Shown here piece by piece: positions 36,367 to 44,115 of a DNA stretch of 64,000 nucleotides; within the stretch, counting starts at the first letter, position 1, and each line of letters starts with the position of its first letter. The notes under the pieces are model-generated. The model was not told where the DNA came from, ran no database searches, and saw only the letters and a program-made list of their open reading frames with translations. Position numbers and translations under genes: made by a program. This DNA is from Palsa-504 sp963789225 (GTDB lineage Bacteria; Actinomycetota; Actinomycetes; Streptosporangiales; Streptosporangiaceae): assembly GCA_963789225.1 (NCBI GenBank), contig CAWBKD010000023.1, positions 124,001 through 188,000 on the forward strand, read 5' to 3'.

Positions 36367-36540
36367 CTAGCTGACCACCTGGATCTGCGTGGTCTGGGCG
36401 ACCAGGCGCTCCTGCGCGTCGTACAGGCTGGTCTGGGCGGTGACCGTGGTCCGGCCGCGGTGCAGCGGTACCGCCACAGCGCGCACGGTACCCCCGCTGA
36501 CCGGCCGGAACATCTGGCTGGTCGAAAGGTCAGCAGGCAT
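36367..36540 (-). pseudogene. C-terminal remnant of a PaaI-like hotdog thioesterase
   Basis: From ATG 36540, 57 residues carry DLSTSQMFRPVSGGTVRAVA and HRGRTTVTAQTSLYDAQERL, which match the last third of PaaI-type acyl-CoA thioesterases. In-frame sequence upstream (GGATLSL) extends only about 20 codons before a stop. The catalytic N-terminal helix region is missing, so this is a truncated leftover. Confidence 0.7.
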
Positions 36541-36579
36541 GAGGCTCAGCGTAGCCCCGCCACACCTAGCCGGGCTCAG

Positions 36580-36900
36580 CTAACCAGGCTGGGCGGCGAG
36601 TTCGCGGACCTGCCGCATCCCCTTGGCGTTCCGCGCCAGGGCCGTGGGCGTCCAGATCAGCCCGAACGGGATGCCCCACCAGCCCAGGAGCAGGTTATGC
36701 GTCTGCGCGGAGCGCGCGGCGGCCTCTAGCTGCTCAAGAGTTCCGGTGTAGACCGTGTGTCTCTGCCGCGTCATGATCAGGAAGCTGCTCACCTTCGTGA
36801 GCCTGACCTTGTACAGTCGCGCATTCCCCGGCGAGGCCGACGGTTCTGGCGCACCGTAACCGTTGCCGTATCCGTGCCTGCCGCCCGGCGAGTCGCTCAT
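36580..36900 (-). CDS. Small conserved actinobacterial membrane protein
   Basis: 106 residues with a Gly/Tyr-rich start (HGYGNGYG), a basic LYKVRLTKVSSFLIMTRQ stretch, and a hydrophobic LLLGWWGIPFGLIWTPTALA segment followed by NAKGMRQVRELA. The pattern recurs in actinobacterial proteins of unknown function. One re-entrant or single membrane segment is likely. It is isolated, with the thioesterase remnant just downstream. Confidence 0.65.
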   Translation of the reverse strand: MSDSPGGRHGYGNGYGAPEPSASPGNARLYKVRLTKVSSFLIMTRQRHTVYTGTLEQLEAAARSAQTHNLLLGWWGIPFGLIWTPTALARNAKGMRQVRELAAQPG

Positions 36901-37242
36901 GGGTCCTCCGCAATACGTGGCCGATTAGGGGAATATCCAATCGCACCTCGGCCTCCAGGGAAAGAGGTAACCGTCCGCTCCGTTCCTGTTACGGTGAGCG
37001 ACAGAGCGCACCCGGCGCGTCAGGCTCACCGGACACAGTGGACGTGGGGAGTACCGTCCGGCACCGGCAATAGTCCCCCATAAGCCGCAGAGCGCACGCC
37101 CGATTCCCGAATACCCACTATTCATCATCTTACGGAAAGCCCGTATTTCGCCGTTTGCCGGTAAGTAATCTGGCCCCAGGCCGGGCGTCCCGTGAACGCA
37201 GCGGGCCGCGCGCAGCAACGTGACTCATCCCTAGGGGACACG
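36901..37242. other. Intergenic gap
   Basis: 342 bp between two divergent genes. I see no ORF, RNA or clear repeat; it presumably contains both promoters. Confidence 0.5.
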
Positions 37243-37770
37243 ATGACTGATCGATCATTAGACCAAGACCTGCCCGCCGACTGGCACCGGGCCCGCTCCG
37301 CCGCCCGCGAGCCCCACTTCTACGGTGCCCACCGCTGGGCGGCGATCACGAACGGCACCGCCAGCGCCAACGGCACAACGAGCGCTAACGGCACAGGATC
37401 CGCCGCGACCGTCAACGGCACGGCGAGCGTCAACGGCACGGCCAGGCACCCAGCGCGACCCAGGGACGCGGCGGAGACGGGATTCCTCGGGGCGCTATTC
37501 GACTTCGGATTCACGTCATTCGTGACACCCAAAATAATAAAAGTGCTCTACGTGCTGGTAACGATGGGCACGATAGTGAGCACCCTCGCCTTTACCATCA
37601 TCGTATTCAAGGCGAGCGCGGCATTCGGCATCGTGGCGCTGGTCTTCGGGGACCCGCTGATCATCCTGGTTGTCCTGGCGGCATTCCGCATATTCCTGGA
37701 ATTCTTCGTCGTCATCTTCCGGGCCGCCGAGGACATCCGGGCGCTGCGGGAAGGCGGCGGGACCGACTGA
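37243..37770 (+). CDS. DUF4282 membrane protein with Asn-Gly-Thr repeats
   Basis: 175 residues. The N-terminal half is a low-complexity run of NGTA/NGTT/NGTG units between about residues 32 and 65. The C-terminal half (FLGALFDFGFTSFVTPKI onward) is a DUF4282 domain with two membrane helices and ends in the acidic/basic AEDIRALREGG. The function is unknown. ATG 37243 is preferred over the ORF start at 37192 because of an AGGGGAC ribosome site. It precedes the hydrogenase-maturation cluster but is not clearly part of it. Confidence 0.8.
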   Translation: MTDRSLDQDLPADWHRARSAAREPHFYGAHRWAAITNGTASANGTTSANGTGSAATVNGTASVNGTARHPARPRDAAETGFLGALFDFGFTSFVTPKIIKVLYVLVTMGTIVSTLAFTIIVFKASAAFGIVALVFGDPLIILVVLAAFRIFLEFFVVIFRAAEDIRALREGGGTD

Positions 37771-37952
37771 GGGGCAGGCCCGGCTAGGCGGGGCGGTAAC
37801 GCCGTACAGTGTCGTCATGACGACTTATGGTTTCTCACGCCAGGGTCGCCACCCAGATATGTCCCGACGGGACTGGACTGCCCCCCACAAGTGTCCTACG
37901 GTGCTGTCATGGCGTTGGGTGAGGCAATGATGACTCAGACGGGCCGCGGACG

Positions 37953-38582
37953 GTGAACGGGCCCGGGGGGCCTGACCTGGACGGTGCGGAAGCCATCCGC
38001 CTGTTCGAGCTGCGCACCGACCCGACGCGCGCGCTGGCCGGCCAGGCCAACGCGGTCGCCGCGGCGTGTCACGCCATGGCCGTGCGCTTTCACCAGGGCG
38101 GCAAGCTCGTGGTCTTCGGCACCGGCGGGTCGAGCACGGACGCGCAGCACGTCGCGGTGGAGTTCGTGCACCCGGTGATCGTCGGCAAGCGCGCGCTGCC
38201 GGCCATCGCGCTGACCACCGACGTGGCCACGGTCACGGGGATCGCGGAGCGCGACGGCGTGGCCGCCATCTTTGCCCACCAGATCCGCTTCCTGGCCGAC
38301 CCGGCCGACATCGCGCTCGGGATCTCCGCCGACGGCCACAGCACCAGCGTGCAGGCCGGGCTCGAGGCGGCCGCCGCCCTGGGGCTGCTGACGATCGCCC
38401 TGGTCGGCGGGGACGGCGGGCGGATCGCGACCAGCGCCGCGGTCGATCACCTGCTGCTGGCCCCCTCGCGCGATCCCCGGGTGGTCAAGGAGATGCACGT
38501 CACCATCTACCACGTGCTGTGGGAGCTGGTGCACGTGTTCTTCGAGCAGCCCGGCGTGCTCGCCCCGGGGGTGATCCCGTGA
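37953..38582 (+). CDS. SIS-domain protein of the hyp cluster (phosphoheptose-isomerase-like), copy 1
   Basis: 209 residues with a single SIS fold related to GmhA. The sugar-phosphate loop is FGTGGSSTDAQHVAVEF and the second loop GISADGHSTSVQAGL. GmhA isomerises sedoheptulose-7-phosphate; whether this copy does so is doubtful since no heptose genes are present. It opens a tight run of genes with HypC, HypD and HypE; its stop overlaps the GTG of the next gene. SIS proteins are recurrent neighbours of actinobacterial NiFe-hydrogenase maturation genes, so an accessory role is inferred. Start GTG 37953 is tentative. Confidence 0.85.
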   Translation: MNGPGGPDLDGAEAIRLFELRTDPTRALAGQANAVAAACHAMAVRFHQGGKLVVFGTGGSSTDAQHVAVEFVHPVIVGKRALPAIALTTDVATVTGIAERDGVAAIFAHQIRFLADPADIALGISADGHSTSVQAGLEAAAALGLLTIALVGGDGGRIATSAAVDHLLLAPSRDPRVVKEMHVTIYHVLWELVHVFFEQPGVLAPGVIP

Positions 38583-38812
38583 CCGCCGGACGGGAAACGA
38601 GGCCCGCCGTGCCGGAATGCTACGGGGACGTCTGCATCACCTGCTCGGACACCGCCGTCGAGGTCACGGTGCTGCGGCTGCTCGAGGACGAGCTGGCCGT
38701 GGTCGACACCGGGCGGGGCGAGGAGACCGTGAGCGTCGCGCTGGTGACGGCGCGGGTCGGCGATACCATCCTGGTGCACGCCAGGGAAGCCATCGCCGTG
38801 GTAGGGAGATGA
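38579..38812 (+). CDS. HypC/HupF-like small maturation protein
   Basis: 77 residues. The sequence keeps the HypC fold pattern (CITCSDTAVEV, ELAVVDTG, VSVALV, VGDTILVHAREAIA), but the N-terminal MCLGIPG cysteine motif is replaced by CYGDVCITCSD about 14 residues in. HypC uses its N-terminal Cys to carry the Fe(CN)2CO unit with HypD; here the cysteines lie at a different position, so it is a divergent paralogue. The GTG start overlaps the previous stop, and a typical hypC follows one gene downstream. Confidence 0.8.
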   Translation: MTAGRETRPAVPECYGDVCITCSDTAVEVTVLRLLEDELAVVDTGRGEETVSVALVTARVGDTILVHAREAIAVVGR

Positions 38813-38819
38813 GCCGGGC

Positions 38820-39500
38820 ATGCGGCAGGAGAACCAGGCCGGCGCGGAGGCGATGGAGTCGCTGTACCCGTTCCTGTACTCTGACACGTCCGACCTGCCC
38901 GCCGTGCTCGAGCAGGTCCGTAACTCCACGGTGGCCAAGGCCGCGGAGATCCTGGAGCTGCGCCGGGTTATCGCCGCGCAGGACGGAGCCCGGCTGGCCG
39001 AATGCGCGCGGCAAACCGCGGCCAGGTTCGCCGCGGGGGGCCGGCTCTTCGCCTTCGGCAACGGCGGCAGTGCGACCGACGCCCAACAGCTCGCCACCTT
39101 GTTCCTGAACCCCGGGGGCAGCTATCGCCCGTTGGCGGCGTTCGGGCTGGGAAATGACACATCCGTGGTGACCGCCCTGTGCAATGACATCGGCGTTGAG
39201 GTGGTGTTCGCCCGTCAGCTCGCGGCGTTCTGCGGCCGGAACGACATCGCGGTCGGGCTGTCGACCAGCGGCAACTCCGGCAACCTGCTGCGCGCCTTCG
39301 ACGAGGCGAGCCGGCGGGGGATGCTGACGATCGGGCTGGCCGGCTACGAGGGCGGCACAATGGCCGAGCTCGACACGATCGACTACCTGTTCGTCGCGCC
39401 CTCGGCGTCCGTGCACCGGATCCAGGAGGCGCAGACCACCACCTACCAGGTGCTCTGGGAACTCACCCTGGCCGCTCTCGGTCGACAGACTCAGGAATAG
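38820..39500 (+). CDS. SIS-domain protein of the hyp cluster (phosphoheptose-isomerase-like), copy 2
   Basis: 226 residues. The SIS loops are FGNGGSATDAQQLATLFLNP and GLSTSGNSGNLLRAFDEAS, closer to true GmhA than copy 1. The two copies share the same ending pattern (TTYQVLWELT here, TIYHVLWELV in copy 1), pointing to duplication. It is placed 7 bp after the HypC-like gene and 9 bp before hypC, so all belong to one transcript. Confidence 0.88.
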   Translation: MRQENQAGAEAMESLYPFLYSDTSDLPAVLEQVRNSTVAKAAEILELRRVIAAQDGARLAECARQTAARFAAGGRLFAFGNGGSATDAQQLATLFLNPGGSYRPLAAFGLGNDTSVVTALCNDIGVEVVFARQLAAFCGRNDIAVGLSTSGNSGNLLRAFDEASRRGMLTIGLAGYEGGTMAELDTIDYLFVAPSASVHRIQEAQTTTYQVLWELTLAALGRQTQE

Positions 39501-39509
39501 AGGTGTCAC

Positions 39510-39782
39510 ATGTGCCTGGGCATTCCCGGTGAGGTAATCGAGATCCACCCGGAGCAACCCGACCTGGCCAAGGTCGACGTCAGCGGCGTCCGGCGGCTGA
39601 TCAACATCGGCCTGCTCAACGACGACCCGCCCGTCCCTGGTGAGTGGGTGCTGATCCACGTCGGCTTTGCCCTGTCGAAGATCGACGAACGCGAGGCGGC
39701 GGCGGCCATGGAGTTCCTCGAGGGCATCGGGCAGGCCTACGAGGACGAGATCGCGGCGCTGCGGGACTCACTGATCGAGTAG
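39510..39782 (+). CDS. hypC: Hydrogenase maturation chaperone HypC
   Basis: 90 residues starting MCLGIPGEVIEI with Cys2 required for holding iron together with HypD. The VDVSGVRRLINIGLL core and the VGFALSKIDEREA segment are typical. HypC delivers the Fe(CN)2CO cofactor unit to the large subunit of NiFe-hydrogenases. It lies 23 bp before hypD. Confidence 0.97.
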   Translation: MCLGIPGEVIEIHPEQPDLAKVDVSGVRRLINIGLLNDDPPVPGEWVLIHVGFALSKIDEREAAAAMEFLEGIGQAYEDEIAALRDSLIE

Positions 39783-39805
39783 CTCGAGTAAGGAGCGTGC
39801 GGACA

Positions 39806-40933
39806 ATGCGGTTTGTCGACGAATTCCGTGACGCCGATAAGGCCCATGCCCTCGCCGCGAAGATCGCGGCGCTGTGTGAGCCCGGCCGTCAGTACAAGCT
39901 CATGGAGGTGTGCGGCGGGCACACCCACACGATCTACAAGCACGGCCTCGAGGACTACCTGCCGGAGTCGATCACCTTGGTGCACGGGCCCGGGTGCCCG
40001 GTGTGCGTGATCCCGATGGGGCGGGTGGACGATGCGATGCACCTGGCCGCCCAGCCGGACGTGATCATGACGTCATTCGGCGACATGATGCGGGTCCCGG
40101 GCAGCCAGGGGTCGTTCTTCGACGCCAAGGCGCAGGGCACCGACATCCGCATGGTGTACTCGCCGCTTGACTCGCTGAAGATCGCGCGGCAGAACCCGGA
40201 CAAGCGCGTGGTGTTCATGGCGATCGGGTTCGAGACGACCGCGCCATCCACCGCGATGACCATGCTCCGTGCGTCTGCGGAAGGCCTGGCTAATTTCTCG
40301 GTGTTCTGCAACCACGTCACGATCATCCCGGCCATCAAGGCCATCCTGGACTCCCCCGACCTGCGGCTCGACGGGTTCATCGGCCCCGGGCACGTGTCGA
40401 CGGTGATCGGCTGCCGGCCGTACGAGTTCATCGCCAGCCAGTACGGCAAGCCCGTGGTGGTGGCCGGGTTCGAGCCGCTGGACATCCTGCAGTCCATCTA
40501 CATGCTCATGGTCCAGCTCTCGCAAGGGCGGTCCGAGGTCGAGAACCAGTACTCGCGCGTGGTGCCGTGGAACGGCAACCTGGTCGCGCTCAAGGCGATC
40601 GGCGAGACGATGGAACTGCGGCCCTACTTCGAGTGGCGCGGGCTCGGGTTCATCTCGCACTCGGCGCTCAAGGTGCGCGAGAAGTACGCCGCCATGGACG
40701 CGGAACTGCTGTTCAAGGTGCCCGGGGTGCGCGTCGCCGACCCCAAGGCCTGCCAGTGCGGCGAGGTGCTCAAGGGCGTGCTCAAGCCGTGGGAGTGCAA
40801 GGTGTTCGGCACCGCGTGCACCCCGGAGACGCCGATCGGCACCTGCATGGTGTCCCCCGAGGGCGCGTGTGCGGCGTACTACAACTACGGCCGGATGAAC
40901 CGGGAGCGGGTTCCCGAGGCGAGCCGGTCATGA
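39806..40933 (+). CDS. hypD: Hydrogenase maturation factor HypD
   Basis: 375 residues with all HypD marks: MEVCGGHTHTIYKHG, HGPGCPVCVIP (redox cysteines), GFETTAPSTA, and the C-terminal Fe-S cysteines in ACQCGEVLKG, WECKVFGTACTPETPIGTCMVS. HypD, with HypC, assembles the Fe(CN)2CO unit. ATG 39806 follows an AGGAG site. The stop overlaps the hypE start (ATGA). Confidence 0.97.
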   Translation: MRFVDEFRDADKAHALAAKIAALCEPGRQYKLMEVCGGHTHTIYKHGLEDYLPESITLVHGPGCPVCVIPMGRVDDAMHLAAQPDVIMTSFGDMMRVPGSQGSFFDAKAQGTDIRMVYSPLDSLKIARQNPDKRVVFMAIGFETTAPSTAMTMLRASAEGLANFSVFCNHVTIIPAIKAILDSPDLRLDGFIGPGHVSTVIGCRPYEFIASQYGKPVVVAGFEPLDILQSIYMLMVQLSQGRSEVENQYSRVVPWNGNLVALKAIGETMELRPYFEWRGLGFISHSALKVREKYAAMDAELLFKVPGVRVADPKACQCGEVLKGVLKPWECKVFGTACTPETPIGTCMVSPEGACAAYYNYGRMNRERVPEASRS

Positions 40934-42174
40934 CCTCCAGCCGCGAGGATCTGGCCAGCACCGAAGGTCTGGCCGGCACCGCCCCCGAGGGCCTGGCCAG
41001 CACCGACCGGGACCAGCCGGGCTGGATCGGCGAGGCGCTCCGTGAGCACGCCGAACACGAGCGGCTCGACGTCGACGCGGGACACCGGCGCCAGCTTCCG
41101 CTGGCCGACCGCGAGCAGCAGGTGCTGGACCGGATCGACCGGGCCAGGCGCCGCCGGCCGCGGGTCAGGGAAGAGCGCATCACGATGTCGCACGGGGCGG
41201 GGGGCAAGGCGACCCAGACCCTGATCGAGGCGATCTTCCTCGACGCGTTCCGCAACCCGCTCCTCGAGCCGCTCGAGGACGCCGCGGTGTTGCACATCGG
41301 CGCATCCCGGGTCGCGCTCACCACCGACTCCTACGTGGTCAAGCCGCTGTTCTTCCCCGGCGGCAACATCGGCGACCTGGCCGTCAACGGGACGGTCAAC
41401 GACCTGTCCGTGTCCGGGGCCACGCCGCTGTACCTGTCGGCCGGGTTCATCCTCGAGGAGGGCTTCCCCGTCGCCGACCTGGCCCGGATCACCGAGACCA
41501 TGCGGGACGCCGCGGCCGCGGCCGGGGTGTACGTCGTCACCGGCGACACCAAGGTGGTGGAGAAGGGCAAGGCGGACGGCTGCTACATCAACACCGCGGG
41601 CGTGGGCCTCATCTCGCGGGACGGTTTGCTCGGCGTCGCGCAGGCCCAGCCGGGGGATGCCATCATCGTGTCCGGGCCGATCGGCGACCACGGCGTCACG
41701 ATCATGCTCGCCCGGGGCGAGCTGGACCTGGAGGCGGACATCGTCTCCGACACGGCGCCGCTGAACGGCCTGGTGGCGGACCTGCTGGACGCGGTGCCCG
41801 CCGTCCGGGCGCTGCGCGACGCGACCCGGGGCGGCGTCGCCACGATCCTGAACGAGATCGCCAAGGCGGCCGACGTCGGCGTGCTGGTCACCGAGGACAA
41901 CATCCCGGTGCGCCCCGAGGTCCGCGGTGCCTCCGAACTGCTGGGGATCGACCCCATGTACGTGGCCTGCGAGGGCCGGCTGGTCGCCGTCGTGCCCGGG
42001 GCGGACGCCGACCGCGCCGTCGCCGCGCTGCGCGCCCACCCGCTGGGCGAGCAGGCCGCCGTGATCGGTCACGTCCGGGCCGAGCAGCCCGGGATCGTCC
42101 AGCTGAAGACGGCGTTCGGCGGCACCAGGATCGTCGACCTGCTCGTCGGCGACCCGCTCCCCCGCATCTGCTGA
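40930..42174 (+). CDS. hypE: Carbamoyl-dehydratase HypE with an N-terminal extension
   Basis: 414 residues. The conserved HypE domain begins at about residue 86 (ITMSHGAGGKATQTLI) and runs through the ATP-binding DDAAV-like EDAAVLHIG, NDLSVSGA, VTGDTKVV and ends in the hallmark PRIC, whose Cys carries the carbamoyl/cyano group from HypF. The first about 80 residues, Arg/Glu-rich (DREQQVLDRIDRARRRRPRV), are extra compared with the usual length of about 330-350. The ATG overlaps the hypD stop. An alternative start nearer the domain is not supported by an in-frame ATG or GTG with a clear ribosome site. Confidence 0.96.
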   Translation: MTSSREDLASTEGLAGTAPEGLASTDRDQPGWIGEALREHAEHERLDVDAGHRRQLPLADREQQVLDRIDRARRRRPRVREERITMSHGAGGKATQTLIEAIFLDAFRNPLLEPLEDAAVLHIGASRVALTTDSYVVKPLFFPGGNIGDLAVNGTVNDLSVSGATPLYLSAGFILEEGFPVADLARITETMRDAAAAAGVYVVTGDTKVVEKGKADGCYINTAGVGLISRDGLLGVAQAQPGDAIIVSGPIGDHGVTIMLARGELDLEADIVSDTAPLNGLVADLLDAVPAVRALRDATRGGVATILNEIAKAADVGVLVTEDNIPVRPEVRGASELLGIDPMYVACEGRLVAVVPGADADRAVAALRAHPLGEQAAVIGHVRAEQPGIVQLKTAFGGTRIVDLLVGDPLPRIC

Positions 42175-42189
42175 GGCAGGCGCCGGCTG

Positions 42190-42560
42190 AGGCGGTTCGC
42201 AGACGCCGAGGGTTCCCCGGCCCGGTGGCGCGCAGCGCGCGCCGGCCGTTCAGCGCCGTCGCCTCCAGGCCGAACCCCGGTCCGGACATCCCGATCGCGT
42301 TGTTATGGAAGGCGCCGACGAACGCGCCCCCGGCGACCCCGCTGGCGATCAGGCCGCCGAACCAATCCGGGCTCAGCACCAGCCTGAAGGCCACGACCAC
42401 CACGACGACCGCGGTGATGCCCCAGTAGATCAGGGCGAAGGGCTCGCGGCGCTGGTAGAGCCAGAACCGGGCGGCCACCGTCCCGCGCAGGCCGTACCGG
42501 GCGAACGGGAGCGCCGAACCGCGTCGCCGTCCAGGGCCCGGCCATAGCGCCGGGAGCGGC
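42190..42560 (-). pseudogene. Membrane-transporter gene remnant (possibly ABC-2 permease)
   Basis: A minus-strand frame with ARFWLYQRREPFALIYWG, then a membrane helix (ITAVVVVVVAFRLVL) and a second hydrophobic stretch ending in AFHNNAIGMSGPGFGLEATALNGRRAL, after which the similarity-like sequence degenerates and runs into antisense of hypE. The end looks like that of some actinobacterial ABC-2-type permeases, but the evidence is weak. There is no proper start, so it is taken as a fragment. Confidence 0.35.
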
Positions 42561-42745
42561 CGATACCGCTAGCCCAGATGTCAGAGTGGGTAGGTCGCCT
42601 CGATCACCAGGCGGCGCACTGAACTGGCCGGACGATTATGGGATTTATCAAAGACCGCTCTTCTGCGTGCGTTGCCACATTCATGGGCTGGCGACCCGTC
42701 CGCGGCGGTAACGGATGATGCGACGCGACTCATGTGGTGCCTGCG
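42561..42745. other. Intergenic stretch, nothing recognised
   Basis: Between the transporter remnant and the 17-bp repeats. No gene or clear signal seen; composition is less GC-rich around 42630-42690. Confidence 0.5.
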
Positions 42746-42813
42746 GGGCGGGCGGGCTAGCGAGGCGGGCGGGCTAGCGGGGCGGGCGGGCTAGCGGGGC
42801 GGGCGGGTCAGCG
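42746..42813. repeat. Four tandem 17-bp repeats at the 3' end of the DUF1707 gene
   Basis: Four 17-bp units, GGGCGGGCGGGCTAGCG type, at 42746-42762, 42763-42779, 42780-42796 and 42797-42813; the last has TCA for CTA. The stop codon of the DUF1707 gene (TAG on the minus strand) is supplied by one of the repeats. A degenerate version lies at the 3' end of hypF. Confidence 0.9.
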
Positions 42814-43378
42814 GGCGCCGCGAGCCGCGCACCGGGAATGCGCGGCGCACGATGAACCACGTCCGGTGAAGCCGTGCTGAGATCGCGGGCAGGGCGACGA
42901 TAACTCCGGCGCTCACGAGCACGGCTCCGGCCAGATGGCTCCAGACGGGCACGACGTGCCAGATCCGTCCGAGCTGCAGGGCCTCCCCTGCACCGGCGAG
43001 GATCGCGCCTGCCAGCAGCTGCTGCCACGGCCGGGCGTTCTTCAGCCGGGCTCGCAACGGGGCGGTTTGGCGGAGAGATAGCAGCCAGTAGGCCAGGCCC
43101 GCGGGGGGACAGACGCATAGCAGGATGCATAGCAGGCGCCAGTCCAGGACCAGGCCCGGCCGGGTCGGCTGCTGCTCGACGGCGGGCAGGTCGACGGTGA
43201 GATCGCGCAGCTGGGCCCTGGTCCGCGCCGCGTAGGCGGCGCCGACTCGTCCCTCGAGTTCGGCCAGGTCCAGCCGGCCGTCGGCAAAACCGCGCTGCAG
43301 CAGCGCGACCGTCTGCTCCCGTTCGGCGTCGGAGGCACGGACGGCCAGGCGGGCGCGCTGCGTGGTGACATCGTTCAT
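42791..43378 (-). CDS. DUF1707 SHOCT-like domain membrane protein
   Basis: 195 residues. The N-terminal DUF1707 domain is RASDAEREQTVALLQRGFADGRLDL followed by AYAARTRAQLRDLTVDLP, the usual actinobacterial pattern. Two pairs of hydrophobic segments follow (LLCILLCVCPPAGLAYWLL and LAGAVLVSAGVIVALP). The role is unknown. Its ATG overlaps the stop of the upstream ArsR-family gene, so both are translationally coupled and the regulator may control it. The extreme C-terminus (RRPLTRPPR) and stop fall in the 17-bp repeats, so its end may have been altered by repeat expansion. Confidence 0.85.
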   Translation of the reverse strand: MNDVTTQRARLAVRASDAEREQTVALLQRGFADGRLDLAELEGRVGAAYAARTRAQLRDLTVDLPAVEQQPTRPGLVLDWRLLCILLCVCPPAGLAYWLLSLRQTAPLRARLKNARPWQQLLAGAILAGAGEALQLGRIWHVVPVWSHLAGAVLVSAGVIVALPAISARLHRTWFIVRRAFPVRGSRRPLTRPPR

Positions 43379-43971
43379 ACTGGGCTCCCTGGCGGGGGGT
43401 CGGCATCTGGGCGGTCGTCCAGGTCGACCAGCGTCAGGACCACCCGGGTCACGGTTCCGTCGGCACCCGGATTGGCGAAGCGGGCGGTGAGCTGCTCAAT
43501 GTGGCCGCGCAGCTCGGCCAGCGCCTCATCGGTGAGCCGGAGGGTGCCGAGGTGCAGGTCGATCTCGCGGCGGCCACCCGCCTGCCTGGCCCGGCAGGCC
43601 GCCGTGATGTCCATCGCGGTGGCCTGCAGCATCGATCCGAGCAACGCCGCGGTCTCCTCCGGGTCTGCGTCGTCGCCGGGCGGCTCGGTCTGCGCGGGCG
43701 CGTAAACCCGTTCGACCTTGCCTCGGGCCAGCGGCCGGTACTCGACCACCTCAATCAGTCCCGCTTGCTCCAGCTGGCCGAGGTGGTAGTAGAGGCGGTC
43801 AGCGGGTAGCCCGGCGCAGTCGGCCAGCTGCCGCGCTGACCGGGGCGCCTCAAACAACCACTCCAGAAGCCGGATCCGCAGCGGGTCAGCCAGCGCCTTG
43901 TGCAGCCCATGCCAGGGCTTGCGCGGCGCGTCCGTCCGGGACCGGCCCGACTCGGCCGTAATATCCTCCAT
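43375..43971 (-). CDS. ArsR-family winged-helix transcriptional regulator
   Basis: 198 residues. The DNA-binding part (about 18-85) reads HKALADPLRIRLLEWLFEAPRSARQLA and LPADRLYYHLGQLEQAGLIEV, a winged helix of the ArsR/HTH_20 type. The rest is an effector or dimer region without the metal-binding cysteine box of ArsR, so a metal is not the likely signal. It is coupled to the DUF1707 gene by a 4-bp overlap. Start ATG 43971. Confidence 0.88.
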   Translation of the reverse strand: MEDITAESGRSRTDAPRKPWHGLHKALADPLRIRLLEWLFEAPRSARQLADCAGLPADRLYYHLGQLEQAGLIEVVEYRPLARGKVERVYAPAQTEPPGDDADPEETAALLGSMLQATAMDITAACRARQAGGRREIDLHLGTLRLTDEALAELRGHIEQLTARFANPGADGTVTRVVLTLVDLDDRPDADPPPGSPV

Positions 43972-44029
43972 TCATTGGAATGTATTACAGTGACCTGAGC
44001 GCGTCAAACGGCCAGGCGACGCGGTCCAT

Positions 44030-44115
44030 GTGGTGCTAGCGGGCGGCCGGGCTAGCAGGGGGCGGGCTAGCGGGCTGGTGGGGCGGGCGGGCTGGTGGGC
44101 GCGGGGCGGGTCAGC
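44030..44115. repeat. Degenerate G-rich repeats at the 3' end of hypF
   Basis: Diverged units of the same GGGCGGGCTAGCG/GGGCGGGTCAGCGG type as at 42746-42813. Both arrays are preceded by a matching CATGTGGTGC sequence and both end in GGGTCAGCGG. This suggests a dispersed copy placed at a second minus-strand gene end. Confidence 0.7.

Noticed and set aside
37817..37930. Short ORF (MTTYGFSRQGRH onward) before the first SIS gene
   Set aside because: No ribosome site or family resemblance; more likely promoter sequence.
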